A stretch of DNA of 64,000 nt from Tenggerimyces sp963762635 (GCA_963762635.1 CAVXLQ010000023.1:434001-498000), one strand, 5' to 3'; shown: positions 33,061 through 42,577, counted from the stretch's first letter. The notes: generated by a model from the letters alone, not told the origin. Translations and numbers: made by a program.

Positions 33061-35190
33061 ATGAGCGACGCACAGCAGCGGCCTATCGCCGTGCCCTGGT
33101 ACCGCCGCACGTTGCGCTGGGGCCAGACCAACCTCACCGAGCTCGATCCGACCCGCTATGACTCCGCGTTCTGGCGCGAGCATTGGCGAAGGACGCGCGT
33201 GCAGGGTGTGATCGTCAACGCCGGTGGGATCGTCGCCTACTACCCGAGCGCCAACCCGCTCCACCATCGCGCCACCGGGCTGGGCGATCGCGACCTGTAC
33301 GGCGACGTGGTCCGCGACGCGCGCGAAGAGGGTCTCACGGTCGTCGCTCGGATGGACTCCAATCGCGCCTTGGAGGACATCTACCAAGCGCACCCCGACT
33401 GGTTCGCGCACGACGCCGACGGCCATCCGTACCGCGCCGGCGAACGGTACGTCGCGTGCGTCAACAGCCCCTACTACGACGAGTACCTGCTGGAGATCCT
33501 GCGCGAGATCGTCGACCGCAGCCAGCCGGACGGGTTCGCCGACAACAGCTGGACCGGCCTCGGTGCGGCGCAGATCTGTTACTGCGCGAACTGTTCCCGC
33601 TTGTTCGGCGAGCTTCCTCGCGCGGTGGACTACGACGATCCGACGTACCGCGCCTGGTTGCGTTGGAACGAGCAGCGCCGCACCGAGGTCTGGCGACAGA
33701 ACAACGTGGTCACCTCCGCTGCGGGCGGACCGGACTGCCTGTGGGTGGGCATGATCAGCGGCGACCAGGCCGCGATGGCTGGCCGGTTCGTCAACGTTCG
33801 CGAGATCGCCAAGCAGGCAAGGATCTTCTTCGTCGACCACCAGCGACGCAACGATCGCGACGGGTTCGCGCACAACGCCGATGTCGGCGCGCGGCTGCAC
33901 GGGCTGGTCGGCTGGGACGTGTTGCTGCCGGAGAGTATGGCGATGTACAGCGGCGGCCACGGCTACTTCCGGGCGACCAGCATGCCCGTCGCGGAGGTCG
34001 TCACGTGGTCCGCGTCAGGCTTTGCCGGCGGCATCCAGCCCTGGTGGCACCACATCAGCGCGTTCCATGAGGACCGGCGGCAGTACGCGACCGCGGAGCC
34101 GATCTTCCGCTGGCACGAGCTCAACACGCGCTACCTCGTCGATCGCACGCCGGTCGCGCAGGTGGCCGTCGCGTGGTCGGAACAGAACGTGCGTTTCCAT
34201 GGCCTTGCGGACGCGGACAACACCGGCGTCGCGCCGTATCGCGGTGTGCTCGCGGCCCTGCAGCGAGCGCGGATCCCTTACCTGCCAGTGCATGTGGACG
34301 ATCTCGGCTCGCTACCGGCCGACATCCGCGCGGTCGTCCTACCCGATCTCGCGGTGCTGAGCTACGACCACTGCGCTGCCATCGCCGCGCTGGTCGCACG
34401 TGGGACGTCGCTCGTGGCGACCGGATCGACGAGCCTGCGGGACGCCGACGGACAGCCTCGCTCGGAGTTCGGGCTCGCGGACGTCCTCGGCATCTCTCTC
34501 GCCGGTCCCGCGACCGGAAGCACGGCTCCGCTGGCGTTCCGGATCGACGACTTCAGCCGGCACGACTATCTGCGTTTCCACGTCGACTCGGCCATCCGAG
34601 AGGGTTTCGAGGGAGCCGGCATCCTGCCGTTGGGCGGACGGCTCGAGCGAGTCGCTGTACGCGATGCCGAGGTGGTGGCGACGTACGTCGAGCCGTTCCC
34701 CGCGTACCCGCCGGAGCTCGCCTGGCTGCGGCCGGAACCCACCTCGGTGCCTGTGCTGACGACCCGTACGGCGAGCAGCGGCGCGCGGATCGCGTACTCC
34801 GCGGCAGACATCGACCGGACAGCCGGCCGAGACGCGCGCAGCGATCACCTGCGGCTGTTGGCGAATCTCGTTCGCTGGGCGGTGAACGCGCCGGCGATGC
34901 TCGAGGTCGAAGGCGCCGGACGCCTCGACTGCAGGCTCTACGCACAGGCGGATGGGCTCGTCCTGCACCTGGTGAACGTCGGCAGCTACGACCCGATCCC
35001 CGGCACGCACGACGAGTTGGTGCCGGTCGGCCCGTTCGAGCTACGGATCCGCCACGAGCAGCTGACACCCGGCTCGACCGTCATCGCGTTGGTGGGGGAG
35101 GAGGTCGCTGCCGAGGCGGGGAAGGGCGAGCTGGCGATCACGGTGCCCAAGATCATCGGGCACGAGGTGCTGGCAATCGCTACGGCCTGA
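33061..35190 (+). CDS. GHL6/GH42-like glycoside hydrolase
   Basis: This 709-residue protein has no signal peptide. The N-terminal TIM barrel (about 15-370) matches the hypothetical glycosyl hydrolase 6 pattern: WYRRTLRWGQTNLTELDP, ARMDSNRALEDIYQAHPDW, CVNSPYYDEYLLEILREI, DGFADNSWTGLG and CYCANCSRLF. A beta-galactosidase-like trimerisation (Rossmann-like) domain (about 390-590: VAVAWSEQNVRFHG, VVLPDLAVLSYDH) and a small beta domain follow. It probably hydrolyses an imported oligosaccharide inside the cell. It belongs to the predicted IclR regulon by its TCACATATGTGA site. Confidence 0.88.
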   Translation: MSDAQQRPIAVPWYRRTLRWGQTNLTELDPTRYDSAFWREHWRRTRVQGVIVNAGGIVAYYPSANPLHHRATGLGDRDLYGDVVRDAREEGLTVVARMDSNRALEDIYQAHPDWFAHDADGHPYRAGERYVACVNSPYYDEYLLEILREIVDRSQPDGFADNSWTGLGAAQICYCANCSRLFGELPRAVDYDDPTYRAWLRWNEQRRTEVWRQNNVVTSAAGGPDCLWVGMISGDQAAMAGRFVNVREIAKQARIFFVDHQRRNDRDGFAHNADVGARLHGLVGWDVLLPESMAMYSGGHGYFRATSMPVAEVVTWSASGFAGGIQPWWHHISAFHEDRRQYATAEPIFRWHELNTRYLVDRTPVAQVAVAWSEQNVRFHGLADADNTGVAPYRGVLAALQRARIPYLPVHVDDLGSLPADIRAVVLPDLAVLSYDHCAAIAALVARGTSLVATGSTSLRDADGQPRSEFGLADVLGISLAGPATGSTAPLAFRIDDFSRHDYLRFHVDSAIREGFEGAGILPLGGRLERVAVRDAEVVATYVEPFPAYPPELAWLRPEPTSVPVLTTRTASSGARIAYSAADIDRTAGRDARSDHLRLLANLVRWAVNAPAMLEVEGAGRLDCRLYAQADGLVLHLVNVGSYDPIPGTHDELVPVGPFELRIRHEQLTPGSTVIALVGEEVAAEAGKGELAITVPKIIGHEVLAIATA

Positions 35191-35267
35191 TGTGGACACG
35201 GTTCCAGGTCTCGTACCCGCGAGCGGCAGAATGAAGGTCGTTCAGCAAAGCTACGAGAGGGAGCATC

Positions 35268-36116
35268 GTGTCCGAGCTGTGGAGCAACCTGAGCTGCGGG
35301 GCGCTCGGCCTGAAGGTGGAGTTCGAGGAAGCGGTCGAGCTCGCCGCGGAGTTCGGGTACGCCGCCGTCGAGGCCGACCTCGGGTACCTCGCTGGCCTGC
35401 CGAAGGACCAGCTCGCCTCCGCCGGCAAGCGGCTGGAGGAGCGCGGCCTGCGCTGGGGCCCGGCCGGCCTGCCCGTCGACCTGACCGCTGACGCCGCCAA
35501 GTTCGCCAGCCAGCTGGCCGAGCTGCCCGGCAAGGTCGAGATCCTGCAGGCGGCCGGCGTCGACCGTACGGGCACCTGGATCCGACCGATGCACAGCGAG
35601 CTCACGTACCGGCGCAACTTCGTCCGCTATACCGAGCGGATCGCGCTCGTCGACGAGATCCTGCGCGGCGGCAACCTGCGGTTCGGCCTCGAGTACGTCG
35701 GGCCGAAGACGTTCTGGTCGACCGAGCTCTACCCGTTCGTGCACACGCTGCGCGAGACCCGCGACCTGATCGCCGCCACGGGCAGCAGGAACGTCGGCAT
35801 CGTGCTCGACACGTACCACTGGTACACCTCCGCCGAGACGCCCGACGACCTGCGCTCGCTGAGCGCCGACGAGGTCGTGGCGGTCGACCTGAACGACGCG
35901 CACGCCGACCGTGAGCGCGACGAGCAGATGGACCTCGACCGCTGCCTGCCCGGCACGACCGGCACGATCGACGTCGCCGGCTTCGTCGGCGCGCTGCGCG
36001 ACATCGGCTACGACGGGCCGGTGAAGGTCGAGCCGTTCAGCAAGGAGCTCAAGGGTCTTCCGGCGCGGGAGGTCGTCGAGAAGACGGCCGCCTCGTTGAA
36101 GGCTGTGCTCGGCTAG
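35268..36116 (+). CDS. Sugar phosphate isomerase/epimerase (xylose isomerase-like TIM barrel)
   Basis: This 282-residue protein starts at GTG with GAGAGGGAG before it. Barrel features are ELAAEFGYAAVEADL, FGLEYVGPKTFW (metal Glu), NVGIVLDTYHWY (D/H), VVAVDLNDAHAD and VKVEPFSKELKG (Glu). These are ligands for a divalent cation in the family. It is downstream of the glycosidase on the same strand, 77 bp away, and may share its function in sugar catabolism. Its TAG stop is inside a CTAG also used by the opposite-strand gene. Confidence 0.88.
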   Translation: MSELWSNLSCGALGLKVEFEEAVELAAEFGYAAVEADLGYLAGLPKDQLASAGKRLEERGLRWGPAGLPVDLTADAAKFASQLAELPGKVEILQAAGVDRTGTWIRPMHSELTYRRNFVRYTERIALVDEILRGGNLRFGLEYVGPKTFWSTELYPFVHTLRETRDLIAATGSRNVGIVLDTYHWYTSAETPDDLRSLSADEVVAVDLNDAHADRERDEQMDLDRCLPGTTGTIDVAGFVGALRDIGYDGPVKVEPFSKELKGLPAREVVEKTAASLKAVLG

Positions 36117-37027
36117 CGAGTCGGCGCCCAGGTGGCGGCAAGGTCGAAGCCCGCCGACGCCGGGGTGAGGTTGTGCGCGCGGGTGCCGTTGGCGCGCATG
36201 ATCCAGATGTCGGTGGTGGCCGGATCGTCGACATACCTGCTGAAGGCGATGTAACGGCCGTCCGGTGAGTACGTCGGCTCGAAGTCCTCCAGGCCATCGG
36301 GTCCGGACGTGATTTGGCGCATCGAACGGTCGAGACCCACCGTCCAGATCCGCCCGTTCACCTTCTCGATGTTCGTGTTGAACACGATCCGTCGTCCATC
36401 CGGCGACCACGACGGGTGACCGGCGTTCATGGCCCTCGGTGTCAGCTTGCGCAGACCAGTTCCGTTGGGACGCACGACGTACAGCGCGGTGCGCTCTACT
36501 GGCCCGGACAGGAAGGCGATCCACTTCCCGGTGGGGGACACAGCCGGTTCCTCGGCGCCCGGAAGGAAGTGCGTGATCTGCCGTACGTGCGATCCGTCAC
36601 GGTTCATGACATGCACCTGCTTGGTGCCGGATCGGTCGCTTTCGAACGCGATGTGCCTGCCGTCAGGTGTCCACGTGGGATGGGAGTCGCCCGCGGGGTC
36701 ATGGGTCAGCTGTCGGAGCTTCCCGGCCCGTGTTCGCAGGTAGATCTCGGTGTTGCCGCTGCGATCGCTGTCGAACGCGAGGGTCTTCCCGTCCGGCGAC
36801 CAGTCGCTGTACGCGCTGACGAAACCCTCCGGTGTGTCGACATAGCTCCTCAAGCGTGACCCATCGGGTTTGACGGTGAAGATGTCGACGCCATCCTCGC
36901 CAGCACTGGCGAACGCCAGCCGCCCGTTCTCGCCGCCGAAGGTTCCGGCGGACGCGCCTGACGCCACGGCAACCATCCCGGCGAACAGACTCACGCAAGC
37001 ACCGAGGACAACGATCGTGCGGTTCAT
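36113..37027 (-). CDS. Secreted TolB-like beta-propeller protein (PD40 repeats)
   Basis: The 304-residue protein starts at MNRTIVV; an upstream ATG lacks a leader. The signal peptide ends near residue 28 (ASGASAG). Five or six PD40 blades follow with the 'WSPDG..iaF.SdRsG' theme: DWSPDGKTLAFDSDRSG, TWTPDGRHIAFESDRSG, SWSPDGRRIVF and TYSPDGRYIAFSR. It is probably an exported scaffold; the role is unknown. It ends against the sugar isomerase gene with a shared CTAG. Confidence 0.88.
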   Translation of the reverse strand: MNRTIVVLGACVSLFAGMVAVASGASAGTFGGENGRLAFASAGEDGVDIFTVKPDGSRLRSYVDTPEGFVSAYSDWSPDGKTLAFDSDRSGNTEIYLRTRAGKLRQLTHDPAGDSHPTWTPDGRHIAFESDRSGTKQVHVMNRDGSHVRQITHFLPGAEEPAVSPTGKWIAFLSGPVERTALYVVRPNGTGLRKLTPRAMNAGHPSWSPDGRRIVFNTNIEKVNGRIWTVGLDRSMRQITSGPDGLEDFEPTYSPDGRYIAFSRYVDDPATTDIWIMRANGTRAHNLTPASAGFDLAATWAPTR

Positions 37028-37132
37028 GGCAACCCCTTCGAGTCGCGCCCGTGCCAAAACCGCACTATGACAGCCAGTCAAGGTGTCGCCTAGGAGAGCC
37101 AGCCAGTCCGTACAAGGTGGTGCTAACACCCG

Positions 37133-38509
37133 CTAGGCAGGCTCGAACGTCGCGGTGAAGTGGCGCAGCCGCTTGGGCTGCGTCACCATCCGCAGGCCGC
37201 CGATCTCCTCGGCGTGCTTGGCGACGTGGGTGACGACCTCGATCGTGTAGTCGATGTGGCTCTGCGTGTACGTACGACGCGGAATCGCCAACCGTACAAG
37301 GTCCATCGGCGCGGGACGTTCGACGCCGTCGGGGCCCATGCCGAACATCACCGTGCCGATCTCGCAGGACCGCACGCCGCCCTCGACGTACAGGGCGCAG
37401 GCCAACGCGTGGCCGGGGTACTGCAGCGGCGGGATGTGCGGCAGCAGTTCGCGAGCGTCGATGAAGATCGCGTGCCCGCCGAACGGCACCACAACCGGGA
37501 CGCCGGCCTTCTCCAACGCATCGCCGAGGTACGACGTCGAACGGATCCGGTAGCGCAGGTAGTCCTCGTCGACCGCCTCGCGCAGCCCGACCGCGATCGC
37601 GTCGAGGTCGCGGCCGGCGAGCCCGCCGTACGTGGGGAAGCCCTCGGTGAGGATGCCCATCGTCCGGCACTCTTCTGCCAGCGCGTCGTCGTTCATCGCG
37701 AGCCAGCCGCCGATGTTCGCCAGCGGGTCCTTCTTCGCGGACATCGTCATGCCGTCGGCCAGTGCGGCCATCTCGCGCACGATGTCGGCGACCGCTTTGT
37801 CGGCATAGCCCTCTTCACGCGTCTTGATGAACCAGGCGTTCTCGGCGAACCGGCAAGCGTCCAGGAACAACGGCTTGCCGTACCGGTCGCAGACCTCGCG
37901 AACGGCGCGCAGGTTGGCGAGGGAGACGGGCTGCCCGCCGCCGGAGTTGTTGGTGATCGTCACCATGACGAGCGGTATGTCGTCGGCGCGCTGGGCGAGC
38001 AGTTTGTCCAGCGCTGGCACATCCAGGTTTCCCTTGAAGGGATGGCGATTCCGCGGCTCGTGGCCCTCCGGGATCACCAGGTCGACGGCCTCCGCACCGC
38101 TGAACTCGACGTTCGCCCGTGTGGTGTCGAAGTGGGTGTTGTTCGGCACGACCTTGCCCGGCCCGCCGACCACGCCGAACAGGATCTTCTCCGCCGCGCG
38201 GCCCTGGTGGGTCGGCAGCAGGTGCTCGAACGGGAACAGCTCGCGCACGGAGTCGCGGAACCGGTACCACGACGGCGCGCCCGCATACCCCTCGTTGCCG
38301 CGCTGGATCGCCGCCCACTGCTCGTTCGACATCGCGCCGGTGCCCGAGTCCGTGAGCAGGTCGATGAGCACATCGTCGACGTGCAGGTTGAAGAGGTTCC
38401 GCCCGGCTTCGGCGAGCCGCTCCGCCCGTTCGGAGCGGCTCGTCATCCGCATCGGCTCGACGCTGTGGATCCGGAACGGTTCGATGATCGTCCTGAAAAT
38501 AAGGATCAC
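37133..38509 (-). CDS. tnaA: Tryptophanase/tyrosine phenol-lyase family PLP enzyme, paralogue 1
   Basis: This 458-residue beta-eliminating lyase has the PLP Lys in TMSAKKDPLANIGGWL, a substrate/PLP-binding segment THQGRAAEKILFG, NNTHFDTTRA and FLDACRFAENAWFI. Near the C-terminus VRSCEIGTVMFG resembles the VEIG of tryptophanase rather than the MERG of tyrosine phenol-lyase (from memory). The expected reaction is tryptophan to indole, pyruvate and ammonia. It lies 60 bp downstream of a close paralogue. GTG 38509 is assumed; the SD spacing is poor. No transporter or TnaC-like leader is adjacent. Confidence 0.9.
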   Translation of the reverse strand: MILIFRTIIEPFRIHSVEPMRMTSRSERAERLAEAGRNLFNLHVDDVLIDLLTDSGTGAMSNEQWAAIQRGNEGYAGAPSWYRFRDSVRELFPFEHLLPTHQGRAAEKILFGVVGGPGKVVPNNTHFDTTRANVEFSGAEAVDLVIPEGHEPRNRHPFKGNLDVPALDKLLAQRADDIPLVMVTITNNSGGGQPVSLANLRAVREVCDRYGKPLFLDACRFAENAWFIKTREEGYADKAVADIVREMAALADGMTMSAKKDPLANIGGWLAMNDDALAEECRTMGILTEGFPTYGGLAGRDLDAIAVGLREAVDEDYLRYRIRSTSYLGDALEKAGVPVVVPFGGHAIFIDARELLPHIPPLQYPGHALACALYVEGGVRSCEIGTVMFGMGPDGVERPAPMDLVRLAIPRRTYTQSHIDYTIEVVTHVAKHAEEIGGLRMVTQPKRLRHFTATFEPA

Positions 38510-38569
38510 CTTCCGAAACAGTCGCCAGAGGGAGAGCGCGGTGAACGCCCTGTACCGGCGAGCGTAACG

Positions 38570-39970
38570 CTACGCGGCGCTCTCCACCCTTTCCAGTGGT
38601 GCGAATCTGGCGCTGAAGTGCCGCAGTCGCTCGGGCTGCTCCACAATCTCCAACCCGGCCAGCTGATCCGCGTGCTTGGCGACGTACGTGACCACCTCGA
38701 TCACGTAGTCGAGGTGGTTGTGCGTGTACGTACGCCGCGGAATCGCCAACCGCACAAGGTCCATCGGCGCCGGCCGCTCGACCCCATCCGCACCCATGCC
38801 GAACATCACGGTGCCGATCTCGCAGGAACGGATGCCGCCCTCGACGTACAACGCGCAGGCCAGGGCGTGGCCTGGGTACTGCAACGCCGGGAGGTGCGGC
38901 AGCATCGCCCGGGCGTCGATGAAGATCGCGTGTCCGCCGAACGGCACGACGACGGGGACGCCCGCGCGCGCGAGTCCTTCGCCCAGGTAGGCGGTCGAGG
39001 CGATCCGGTAGCGCAGGTAGTCCTCGTCGACGGACTCCCGCAGTCCGACCGCGATGGCGTCCAGGTCGCGGCCGGCGAGCCCGCCGTACGTCGGGAACCC
39101 CTCGGTCAGGATCGCGAGGTTGCGGCACTCCTCGGCCAGCCTGTTGTCGTTCATCGCGAGCCAACCGCCGATGTTCGCGAGCGGGTCCTTCTTCGCCGAC
39201 ATCGTCATGCCGTCGGCCAGCGAGGCCAGCTCGCGCACGATGTCCGCGACCGCGACGTTCGCATAGCCGTGCTCGCGCTGCTTGATGAACCAGGCGTTCT
39301 CGGCGAACCGGCAAGCGTCCAGGAACAACGGCTTGCCGTACTCGTCGCACAGGTCGCGGACCGCCCGCAGGTTCGCGAGCGACACCGGCTGCCCGCCGCC
39401 GGAGTTGTTGGTGATCGTCACCATCACCAGCGGCACGTCGTCCGCCCGTTCGGCGAGCAGGCGCGACAGAGCCGGGATGTCGACGTTCCCCTTGAAGGGA
39501 TGACGATTGCGCGGGTCGAGGCCCTCCGGGACGACCAGGTCGACGGCCTCGGCGCCGCTGTACTCGACATGCGCACGCGTGGTGTCGAAGTGCGTGTTGT
39601 TCGGGATCACCTTGCCCGGCCCGCCGACCACGCCGAAGAGGATCTTCTCCGCGGCGCGACCCTGGTGGGTCGGAATCACGTGCCGGAACGGGAACAACTC
39701 CTGTACCGCGTCGCGGAACCGATACCACGAAGGCGATCCCGCGTACCCCTCGTTGCCGCGTTGGATCGCGGCCCACTGCTCGTTCGACATCGCGCCGGTG
39801 CCGGAATCGGTCAGCAGATCGATGAGAACATCGTCGCCACGAAGGGCGAAGAGGTTCCATCCTGCCTCGTCAAGGCGTGCTTGACGTTCGCTCCGGCTGA
39901 TCAGTCGTACTGGCTCGATGCTGTGAATCCTGAACGGTTCGATGACCGTATGAAATCTGCTGTCACGCAC
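38570..39970 (-). CDS. Tryptophanase/tyrosine phenol-lyase family PLP enzyme, paralogue 2
   Basis: This 466-residue paralogue of the next gene aligns along the whole length by eye, with long identical blocks (PTHQGRAAEKILFGVVGG, TMSAKKDPLANIGGWLAM, FPTYGGLAGRDLDAIAVGL). It has the same PLP Lys and the same RSCEIGTVMFG segment. GGAAGG lies 8 nt before the GTG start. It is probably first gene of a two-gene operon made by tandem duplication. Whether both prefer the same amino acid cannot be read. Confidence 0.9.
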   Translation of the reverse strand: MRDSRFHTVIEPFRIHSIEPVRLISRSERQARLDEAGWNLFALRGDDVLIDLLTDSGTGAMSNEQWAAIQRGNEGYAGSPSWYRFRDAVQELFPFRHVIPTHQGRAAEKILFGVVGGPGKVIPNNTHFDTTRAHVEYSGAEAVDLVVPEGLDPRNRHPFKGNVDIPALSRLLAERADDVPLVMVTITNNSGGGQPVSLANLRAVRDLCDEYGKPLFLDACRFAENAWFIKQREHGYANVAVADIVRELASLADGMTMSAKKDPLANIGGWLAMNDNRLAEECRNLAILTEGFPTYGGLAGRDLDAIAVGLRESVDEDYLRYRIASTAYLGEGLARAGVPVVVPFGGHAIFIDARAMLPHLPALQYPGHALACALYVEGGIRSCEIGTVMFGMGADGVERPAPMDLVRLAIPRRTYTHNHLDYVIEVVTYVAKHADQLAGLEIVEQPERLRHFSARFAPLERVESAA

Positions 39971-40097
39971 GAGGATGACCTTCCATCTTGTGCGACCCCC
40001 GACGACGACACTAGCCGCCGGGGAGGTGCCCAGGCATCGGTAGAACCCCTCGTCAATTGCCTATCTTTCGGACTGGCCAGCCGGCTAGCCTCGACGG

Positions 40098-41294
40098 ATG
40101 TCTCCGGATCGCACGCTGCCTGCCCCGGTCCTGGCGGAGGTGGCGGAGCTGCTGAGCGCGCACTTCGGTCGTGCCGTCACCGTTGTCGAGCAGGAGTACG
40201 TGAAGAGCGGGCGCACCTCGATCTACCGGCTGACCCTCGGTGGCGCGCCGGTCGAGACCGCGATCTGCCGGTACGGGGAGTGCGCGGAGACGGTGTGGAA
40301 CGAGCTTGCCGGCATGCGTTTCCTCGCCCGGGTTCCGCGGCCGCCGTCGGTCGTTCCCACGGTCTACGCCGGCGGCTCGGTCGGGGACGGTATGGCGTTG
40401 GTGCTGTCGGAGGACCTCGGCTCGTCGCCCGATCTCGCCGAAATCCTGCTGACGGGGACGGCCGAGCAGGCGCGGGCCGGGTTGGAGGGATACGTCGACG
40501 CGCTGCTCGAGGTGCACCTCGCGACGTTCGGCCACCTGGCCGAGCACGACGAGATCCGGGCCGAGTACGACCCGCCGCGGAGCTTCAGCGAACTGCTCTC
40601 CGACGGCGGTTGGCTGCGGCTGGCCGAGAGCCTTGCCAAGCTGGACCTCGGCCCGCTTCCCGCCGGCGTCGCGGAGGCCGTCGCGTGGGTCGACGCCCAG
40701 CTCGCGCCGAGCGAGAGGTGGTGGGCGTTCACGGTGGCGGACTGCTGCCCGGACAACAACCAGGTCCGGCCGGACGGGCGCGTGATGCTGTTCGACCTGG
40801 AGTTCGCCGGCTGCCGGCACGCGTTGCTCGATCTGTCGTACCTGCGGACGCTCATGCCCACCTGTTGGTGCCTGCGCCGGCTGCCGGACGACCTGTCGGA
40901 GCGGCTCGTCGAGCGGTATCGCGACAAGCTGCTCGCGGCTCGGCCGGAGCTCGATGCGGCGGAGTTCGAGGCCGGGCTCGCCGCCAGCCAGGCGTTCTGG
41001 GCGATCTCGACGATGAGCTGGCGCCTGGACGAAGCGTTCGGCGGGAACGGCGACAGCCAGGTGGACTACACGTACGTAGGGGTGGACTTCAGCTCCGTGT
41101 CGCACCGCGACGTCGTCCGGCTACGGCTCACCGAGCTCGCGCGAGTGGCGGCCGAACGGGTCGAGCTCGCACCCCTCGGCGAGCTGGCAAGGATGATCGC
41201 CGGCCAGCTCGACAAGCGCTGGCCGGCGACCACGTTGCTGCCCTTGTATCCCGCCTTCAGCGGCTCGGGACACCCGTTGGTCGAAACTCCTTGA
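40098..41294 (+). CDS. Aminoglycoside phosphotransferase-like kinase
   Basis: This 398-residue APH/choline-kinase fold protein has an N-lobe from about 30, and a catalytic segment FTVADCCPDNNQVRPDG at about 213, where the usual H-G-D-x-x-P-x-N reads V-A-D-C-C-P-D-N. The catalytic Asp and the Asn are kept, but the His is lost. The metal-binding VMLFDLEFAG follows. Small-molecule phosphorylation is likely; the substrate is unknown. It converges on the anti-sigma-like gene with a 38-bp overlap. Confidence 0.84.
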   Translation: MSPDRTLPAPVLAEVAELLSAHFGRAVTVVEQEYVKSGRTSIYRLTLGGAPVETAICRYGECAETVWNELAGMRFLARVPRPPSVVPTVYAGGSVGDGMALVLSEDLGSSPDLAEILLTGTAEQARAGLEGYVDALLEVHLATFGHLAEHDEIRAEYDPPRSFSELLSDGGWLRLAESLAKLDLGPLPAGVAEAVAWVDAQLAPSERWWAFTVADCCPDNNQVRPDGRVMLFDLEFAGCRHALLDLSYLRTLMPTCWCLRRLPDDLSERLVERYRDKLLAARPELDAAEFEAGLAASQAFWAISTMSWRLDEAFGGNGDSQVDYTYVGVDFSSVSHRDVVRLRLTELARVAAERVELAPLGELARMIAGQLDKRWPATTLLPLYPAFSGSGHPLVETP

Positions 41295-42045
41295 GCAGCT
41301 TGCCCGAAGCGTCGTACACCCGGATCAGCTCGATCTTCTTCTCGATCGCGGTCGTTGGGTCGTGCGGCACCCGAAGCTTCTCCGGCCACCAGGCGACGTA
41401 CCAGCCGTTCTTCGTCGTCGCCTGCAGCTCGGTCCCGTCGTCGAGGACGAGCACGACGCGCCGTACGGACGAGCCGACCTGCCCGACCGGAACGGCGGCA
41501 CCCCAGTACTCGCCCATCCACCGGCCAACATGCTCGATGCTCACCCCCGTGGCGGGCAGTGTTCCACCGGGGAGGTCGAGCTCGCTCGCCGTCTTCCACA
41601 AGGCGTTCAGGCCGTCGATCTCACCATGCGAGATCCCGAGGCCGTGGTAACTGCACAGCGCGAACTGCTTCTGGCCGACGGCGACGACACGCGCGTCGTG
41701 TCCACGCAGGTCGATGACCATCGGTTGCCAACGCGTCTCTCCGGGCGCCGGGTGGGTTTCCGCGCCCAGGTCCTTCGTGCAGTGCGCGCCCACCCGCTCG
41801 GCGAGCACGCTGTCCACCTTCGGGGTCGCCGACCAGTCCGCGACAGCGTCGTCCACGGCCGGGGGCCAGAACTGGATAGCGGCCAGGGTGAGCGCCGCGA
41901 CGCCGGCCGCGGCGGCCGCGACCACGACGAAACGCCGGCGCGGTGTGGTCTTCTTGGGCGCCACCAGCGGTCGCAGGTCGTCTCGATGGACGGTCCCGGC
42001 CGCGCCGTCGAGGGCGTCGCGCAGCCTGTCTTCGGTCGTGTTCAT
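41257..42045 (-). CDS. Membrane-anchored protein paired with an ECF sigma factor
   Basis: The 262-residue protein starts at MNTTEDRLRDAL. A short cytoplasmic N-terminus, a basic TTPRRRF and one membrane helix (about 38-57) precede an extracellular domain with two Cys (AHCTKDL, FALCSYHG). Start and sigma stop overlap by ATGA. Its position and topology suit an anti-sigma factor or a sensor for the SigE-group sigma factor, but no zinc-binding anti-sigma motif is seen. The external part is not recognised. Confidence 0.8.
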   Translation of the reverse strand: MNTTEDRLRDALDGAAGTVHRDDLRPLVAPKKTTPRRRFVVVAAAAAGVAALTLAAIQFWPPAVDDAVADWSATPKVDSVLAERVGAHCTKDLGAETHPAPGETRWQPMVIDLRGHDARVVAVGQKQFALCSYHGLGISHGEIDGLNALWKTASELDLPGGTLPATGVSIEHVGRWMGEYWGAAVPVGQVGSSVRRVVLVLDDGTELQATTKNGWYVAWWPEKLRVPHDPTTAIEKKIELIRVYDASGKLLKEFRPTGVPSR

Positions 42046-42577
42046 GCGTTGTCTCCCAAGGTCTTCGCGAGCGCGGCGAGGGCGCGGGCGGCGGTGGACT
42101 TGACCGTGCCGCGGCTGATGCGCAGCGTCCGCGCGATGTCCGCCTCGCTGAGGTCGAAGTAGTAGCGCAGCACCAGGACCTGCCGGCGCCGAATCGGCAA
42201 CTCCGCAAGGGCGCGGAGGACGGCGCGGCGTTCCTCGCCGAGGACGACCTCCGCCTCCGCGGACCACATCGGCGGAGCTGGTTCGCGCCGAACCGACGGA
42301 TCACCGTCCGTTTGCGTAGCACGGATCGGGAGGCGTTGATCACTGCCGATCGGACGTACGGCAGCGGGTCGTCGCGTCGGGCTATGTGCTGCCATCGCAC
42401 AAAGACCCGGGCGAAGACGTCCTGCACCACGTCCTCGGCGGTCGCCTTGTCGCCGACGAAGAACAGCGCGAGCCGCACCAGCTCGAGTTGCCTCTCCCGG
42501 AACAACGCCGTCAGGCCAGCCTGGTCCAGCACGGCCGCCACTGACGGGTCCGCGACGTTCACTTGTCCAATCTCCAC
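42042..42577 (-). pseudogene. ECF sigma factor (SigE/SigM group), frameshifted
   Basis: The first frame from GTG 42577 gives sigma region 2 (ERQLELVRLALFFVGDKATA, EDVVQDVFARVFVRW, PYVRSAVINASRSVLRK). At about 42283-42288 the frame moves, and region 4 continues in the other frame (ALAELPIRRRQVLVLRYYFD, LSEADIARTLRISRGTVKST). Adding one base restores a typical 178-residue factor. The junction falls in the linker, so domains are whole on both sides. It is co-transcribed with the membrane partner downstream. Confidence 0.82.

Noticed and set aside
37160..41650. 1496-codon plus-strand open frame
   Set aside because: It is antisense to both tryptophanase-type genes, whose conserved motifs prove the minus strand is coding.
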